A DNA stretch of 30,178 nt from Promethearchaeota archaeon (lineage in GTDB: Archaea; Asgardarchaeota; Lokiarchaeia; Sigynarchaeales; SOKP01), in the NCBI GenBank assembly GCA_019894875.1, contig JAGXNR010000031.1, forward strand, positions 1 to 30,178, read 5' to 3'. A model generated the notes under the pieces. It was not told the origin of the DNA, did not search any database, and worked only from the letters and a program-made list of their open reading frames with translations. Of this stretch, positions 26,863 to 30,178 are shown one piece after another. Positions within the stretch are counted from its first letter, which is position 1; each line of letters starts with the position of its first letter. Both the position numbers and the translations under genes were made by a program.

Positions 26863-27699
26863 TTATTGTTCTTTATCATGAAGACCAATTTTAGTTAAGA
26901 AATGCTGTTTTGCATGGTGGGGTCTTCTAATTACTGTATCATTATATTTTTCAATTTCTCTTGCTTCATCACACATTAATGCGGCAGTTCTCATCATCTC
27001 ATGGGCGGCTGCTAATAAAGGCATATAATCAGATCGCTCTTTTAACTGAAAACACGCTTTCCCAGTAATTTTAGATACTGCCGCAGCTAATTCAAAAGCC
27101 GCAATAGCCTTGGATCGTGCATAAGGATTAGAGAATTTTGCTGCCTCCGTAGCATTATTTGAATCAATGATAACTTGAGGTAATGTTGGTGATCTGCTTT
27201 CGAGCATATCTAGTATTACCTTATTTAGTTCCTCAGCAATAACCTGAAGAGCACCAGTAATCGCAAGAACCTTTAATAAATCAGAATTAAATATACTCAT
27301 CTCAACTGGATCGAGAAAAGGTCTACGTGCTCCAATCATACTGTCGCAATTTACTAAAATATAACCCATATTCTTTTCTTTTATTTCTTCCACAGACTTT
27401 TTAGCAGGAGCGTCAGAAATTATAATTGTAGGAATATTACCCGCCATTTCTCTAGCAGATTTTGGACCGGGTAAGGAGGCATTAGGACTTGACATTATTA
27501 TCAATTCCGGGTTCCATTTTAATAAATCTTCCATCGTTTTAGTACACATCTCGGGGGGGTGCATTTTTGCCCCAGAAGTAACTTCATATACATTGATACT
27601 ATTAGCTTCAGCTCGCTCATCCATTAAAAAAGCCAATAAAAGTGATGATCCTATAGTACCATTCTTTAAAATTCCAATCTTAAGTACTTTTTCGCTCAT
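26863..27699 (-). CDS. mtd: F420-dependent methylenetetrahydromethanopterin dehydrogenase
   Basis: Reversibly oxidises methylene-H4MPT to methenyl-H4MPT with coenzyme F420. It has the Mtd sequence IGILKNGTIGSSLLLAFLMDERA at the N-terminus, GAKMHPPEM, SSPNASLPGPKSARE, IISDAPAKK, and the C-terminal RRPHHAKQHFL. Length (278 residues from the ATG at 27699) is normal; a TTG three codons earlier is an unlikely alternative. It lies divergent from ftr across a 172-bp A/T-rich promoter region. The FrhB-like F420 protein at 8879 could connect with it through F420H2. Confidence 0.95.
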   Translation of the reverse strand: MSEKVLKIGILKNGTIGSSLLLAFLMDERAEANSINVYEVTSGAKMHPPEMCTKTMEDLLKWNPELIIMSSPNASLPGPKSAREMAGNIPTIIISDAPAKKSVEEIKEKNMGYILVNCDSMIGARRPFLDPVEMSIFNSDLLKVLAITGALQVIAEELNKVILDMLESRSPTLPQVIIDSNNATEAAKFSNPYARSKAIAAFELAAAVSKITGKACFQLKERSDYMPLLAAAHEMMRTAALMCDEAREIEKYNDTVIRRPHHAKQHFLTKIGLHDKEQ

Positions 27700-27871
27700 T
27701 TTATTCAACTTTATCTAAAATTCTTGATTTAAAATTAAAGACTTAATACCATACAATTTTTCAATGTTTTTATTTTTTTTTTAAAATTTTATATTAAATA
27801 GAACTCTATTAGTTAATACAAACTATTATAATTTTTTTACATAAAATACAATTAATAGGAGTAAAATTAAA

Positions 27872-28783
27872 ATGGAATTAAATGGTGTAGAAATTGAAGA
27901 TACATTCTGTGAAGCCTTTGCAGGATTCTTCACGCGAATATTAATAACTGCAAAGAATGAAAAATGGGCAAGGATAGCAGCACAAGTCTCGACGGGATAT
28001 GGAACCTCAACAATCCATTGTGATGCGGAAGCAGGAATAGATGTTTTAGTCCCATCAGAAAAAACTCCAGATAACCGGCCAGGAATTGCTGTAATGTTTT
28101 TCAAAACAAAAAAGGATGAAATGAGCAATGTAGTTATGAATAGGTTAGGACAGTGTGTTCTAACCTGCCCGACAACGGCTTGTTTTGACGCATTAGAAGG
28201 TTCACTAGTTCCCGAGAAAGAATTTGAAATAAAAATAGGTGCAAATCTCAAGTTTTTCGGTGATGGGTTCCAAGAAAAAGTTGAAGGGAAATTCTCTTTT
28301 GAAGCATGGAAAATCCCTGTAATGGGAGGTGAATTCGTAGTTCAAAGTATGGCAAAAGTAGGGAAGGGAATTGCGGGAGGTAATTTCTTAATTATTGGAA
28401 GAGATCAAGATTCTACTTTAGAAGCTGCTGAGAAATCGATTGAAGCGATAAGCGATGTTCCTAACGTAATAGCACCATTCCCGGGGGGAATTGCGAGATC
28501 GGGGTCAAAAGTAGGTTCGAAATATAGTTTTCTTAACGCTAGCACGAATGATCCTCTTTGTCCTACGTTAAGGGATAAAATTGAGAATTCTGAGTTAAGA
28601 GAAGGAGATAACTGCGTTTATGAAGTTATTTTAGATGGGGCTTCTGAAGAATCAATAACAACAGCAATGAAATTAGGAATTGAAGCAGCAGTGAAAATTC
28701 CCGGAGTAAATAGAATTTCGGCAGGGAATTATGGAGGGAAACTTGGAAAATTTCAATACAGCCTTCATGATGTCTTAAAATGA
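27872..28783 (+). CDS. ftr: Formylmethanofuran:tetrahydromethanopterin formyltransferase
   Basis: Transfers the formyl group between methanofuran and H4MPT in the cytosol. At 303 residues it has the family's usual length. Diagnostic stretches include IEDTFCEAFAGFFTRILITA at the N-terminus, STIHCDAEAGID, PDNRPGIAVMFF, QCVLTCPTTACFDAL, and FPGGIARSGSKVGSKY near the middle of the C-terminal lobe. AGGAG lies 10 bases before the ATG. It is divergent from mtd, so the two C1 genes may share a control region. No methanofuran dehydrogenase (fwd/fmd) gene is in the window. Confidence 0.96.
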   Translation: MELNGVEIEDTFCEAFAGFFTRILITAKNEKWARIAAQVSTGYGTSTIHCDAEAGIDVLVPSEKTPDNRPGIAVMFFKTKKDEMSNVVMNRLGQCVLTCPTTACFDALEGSLVPEKEFEIKIGANLKFFGDGFQEKVEGKFSFEAWKIPVMGGEFVVQSMAKVGKGIAGGNFLIIGRDQDSTLEAAEKSIEAISDVPNVIAPFPGGIARSGSKVGSKYSFLNASTNDPLCPTLRDKIENSELREGDNCVYEVILDGASEESITTAMKLGIEAAVKIPGVNRISAGNYGGKLGKFQYSLHDVLK

Positions 28784-28830
28784 GACTTGAATAAAAATAT
28801 ATAAATTAGAAAAGAAGAAATTAATTTTAT

Positions 28831-30178
28831 TTATAATTTTCTTTTTATTTTGCGTTTTGGGGAGGTTTCTTTTTCTGGTTCTTTATCTGGTTTTATTTCT
28901 TCAGATATCTTTTCTGTTATTTGTTCAGTTGGTTCTTTTTTTTGTTGCTTCTTACTTGAAGTTTTCTCTTTATGAGGTGGAACTCGAGTTTCAACGAATT
29001 TTGATTTATAGTGCCGATAAACAAGTCCAACACCAACAAGTATACCTAATATTATGCCAATAATAAAAAGAGTCCATGGTAAAAAACCACTTAGAACATC
29101 GGGGATAATCCTTATTGATTGAGGTGCCAAATTATAATCACTAATAAGACTGGTAGTTGCACCATTAGAATCAATAACAAAAATGTAAACATCCCAAATG
29201 CCAGTTATTAATTCAATAGTTCGAATAGTTATTTGCATATCTGTTCCTGAATAAGCTTTACTGATATTAAACCATTCATTATTTTCATCTAAAAGTGCTA
29301 CTTTGATGTAAGCGACTTCTTCTACATCAGAAACATTAAAAGTGAAGGTTAAATCGTTTCCATAAAGGATAGATATAGCTTCTTCCATGGTTTTTCCGTT
29401 AATTTTATAACTATGAATTTCAGGAAAATTATTTTTTACCATAAGAAAGTTTGTATAAGAACTGACGCCACCGTCTTGGTCTTCTGCATTAATAGTAATT
29501 CGGTACTTACCAGCAAGTCTTCCTGCTGAAATTGAAAACGCTTTTGAAAAATTATTATCAATAAGATGATCAATGGTTAATGTTGCAACCAAATTTCCTT
29601 CTGGATCTTCAATGTCCATGCTAACATCTAAATCTTGTGCGTGATCCTCTATATCTGATACGTTAAATGTAATTTCACAATCTTCAGCCCTAAATATTTC
29701 TGAGGGTGTAAATATTATTGATGATGTTTCTATAGTTGGATCTGAATTTAACACTTTAAATGGAAAATAAGCGGCGGCTATTTGTCCAGAAGTTTTATTT
29801 GTCATGTTAAGTTTAATATAAAACCTTTGACCAACATAGTCGTTAAAAGTTTCATTAGTGATTTGATAAGTAAACTGAACAAGATCATCTCCTACATTAT
29901 AGAGATTTTGTTGAGTGGATTCAATTGTGCTGTCGACGATAGTAATATTCCATCCAAACTGATAACTTTCATTATCATAGACAATTAATTCAGCATATAA
30001 ATCATCTCCAATGTAATATTCAGAACTGTTTGTAGTTAGCATATAATTACTTATAGTCGTAAAATTGGTATATGTTGTGTGAGCATTCTGAAGACGATCG
30101 GTACTGTTATAAATTAAGAAACTTACGTTTTGAAGGCCTAAGGGATCGTTGTAAAGAGGTTTATATTCATAGTAATAT
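28831..30178 (-). CDS. Surface-anchored protein with Ig-like repeats, C-terminal part
   Basis: The frame is open to the window edge, so the gene's 5' end is outside; the ATG at 30042 is internal. It is not a recognised family. The extracellular part, rich in Asn, Thr and Ser with many NxS/T sites, shows beta-sandwich repeats with recurring motifs (DDLYAELIVYDN; VSDIEDHAQDL; VSDVEEVAYI; NAEDQDGG), resembling cadherin-like or Ig-like domains. Near the C-terminus there is a membrane helix (LPWTLFIIGIILGILVGVGLVY), then a 58-residue Lys/Glu/Pro-rich cytoplasmic tail. Topology is outside-N, inside-C. An S-layer or adhesion role is inferred. Confidence 0.78.
   Translation of the reverse strand, partial: YYYEYKPLYNDPLGLQNVSFLIYNSTDRLQNAHTTYTNFTTISNYMLTTNSSEYYIGDDLYAELIVYDNESYQFGWNITIVDSTIESTQQNLYNVGDDLVQFTYQITNETFNDYVGQRFYIKLNMTNKTSGQIAAAYFPFKVLNSDPTIETSSIIFTPSEIFRAEDCEITFNVSDIEDHAQDLDVSMDIEDPEGNLVATLTIDHLIDNNFSKAFSISAGRLAGKYRITINAEDQDGGVSSYTNFLMVKNNFPEIHSYKINGKTMEEAISILYGNDLTFTFNVSDVEEVAYIKVALLDENNEWFNISKAYSGTDMQITIRTIELITGIWDVYIFVIDSNGATTSLISDYNLAPQSIRIIPDVLSGFLPWTLFIIGIILGILVGVGLVYRHYKSKFVETRVPPHKEKTSSKKQQKKEPTEQITEKISEEIKPDKEPEKETSPKRKIKRKL

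Noticed and set aside
27826..28251. 141-residue minus-strand ORF
   Set aside because: It overlaps the ftr coding frame, which is strongly supported; it is a shadow.
1..30178. CRISPR array, rRNA or tRNA genes
   Set aside because: No regularly spaced repeats and no cloverleaf or rRNA-like sequence was found by eye in the intergenic regions; a tRNA or Rfam scan would settle it.

Overview
The window looks like part of an Asgard archaeal (Promethearchaeota, Lokiarchaeia-like) chromosome. The evidence is low G+C with long A/T-rich spacers, a Ras-superfamily GTPase (8104..8634), a RagA-sized GTPase ending in a roadblock-like domain (25853..26809), a presenilin-type intramembrane protease (14022..15026), an archaemetzincin and a beta-CASP nuclease. 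It also carries three tetrahydromethanopterin (H4MPT) C1 enzymes: Mch, Mtd and Ftr. The taxon is inferred from gene content; no rRNA or tRNA gene was seen.

Layout. 1..506: broken end of an MFS-like transporter. 518..2495: XPD/Rad3-type FeS helicase with a broken start. 2585..6953: glycine cleavage operon on the minus strand, read gcvT-gcvH-gcvPA-gcvPB. 7156..9854: a membrane protein, a Ras-like GTPase and an FrhB-type F420/FeS protein. 10000..11265: L-rhamnose isomerase, behind an intergenic region with a palindrome and direct repeats. 11276..15026: minus-strand row of a winged-helix protein, a polytopic membrane protein, 3-hydroxyacyl-CoA dehydrogenase and the presenilin homologue, which lies divergent to archaemetzincin (15173..15919). 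15931..18939: a GT4 glycosyltransferase and two unrecognised proteins. 18995..22975: Mch, a DHH phosphoesterase and a beta-CASP nuclease. 23126..25602: purine salvage (MTA phosphorylase, nucleoside kinase, APRT). 25853..28783: Rag-like GTPase, Mtd and Ftr. 28831..30178: C-terminal part of a surface-anchored protein that runs off the window.

How the genes connect. Ftr, Mch and Mtd catalyse consecutive steps between formyl-methanofuran and methylene-H4MPT. Glycine cleavage releases a methylene-level C1 unit, and the FrhB-like protein may supply or consume F420H2. MTA phosphorylase yields adenine, APRT converts adenine to AMP, and the PfkB kinase probably phosphorylates a nucleoside. Two GTPases and the presenilin homologue are the eukaryote-like cell-biology content.

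Quality caution. At least three genes (MFS, XPD, FrhB), and probably a fourth (17796..18939), read as intact only if one or two bases are added or removed, mostly in short homopolymers. This suggests residual sequence errors, though true gene decay is not excluded. The starts of these genes need correction.
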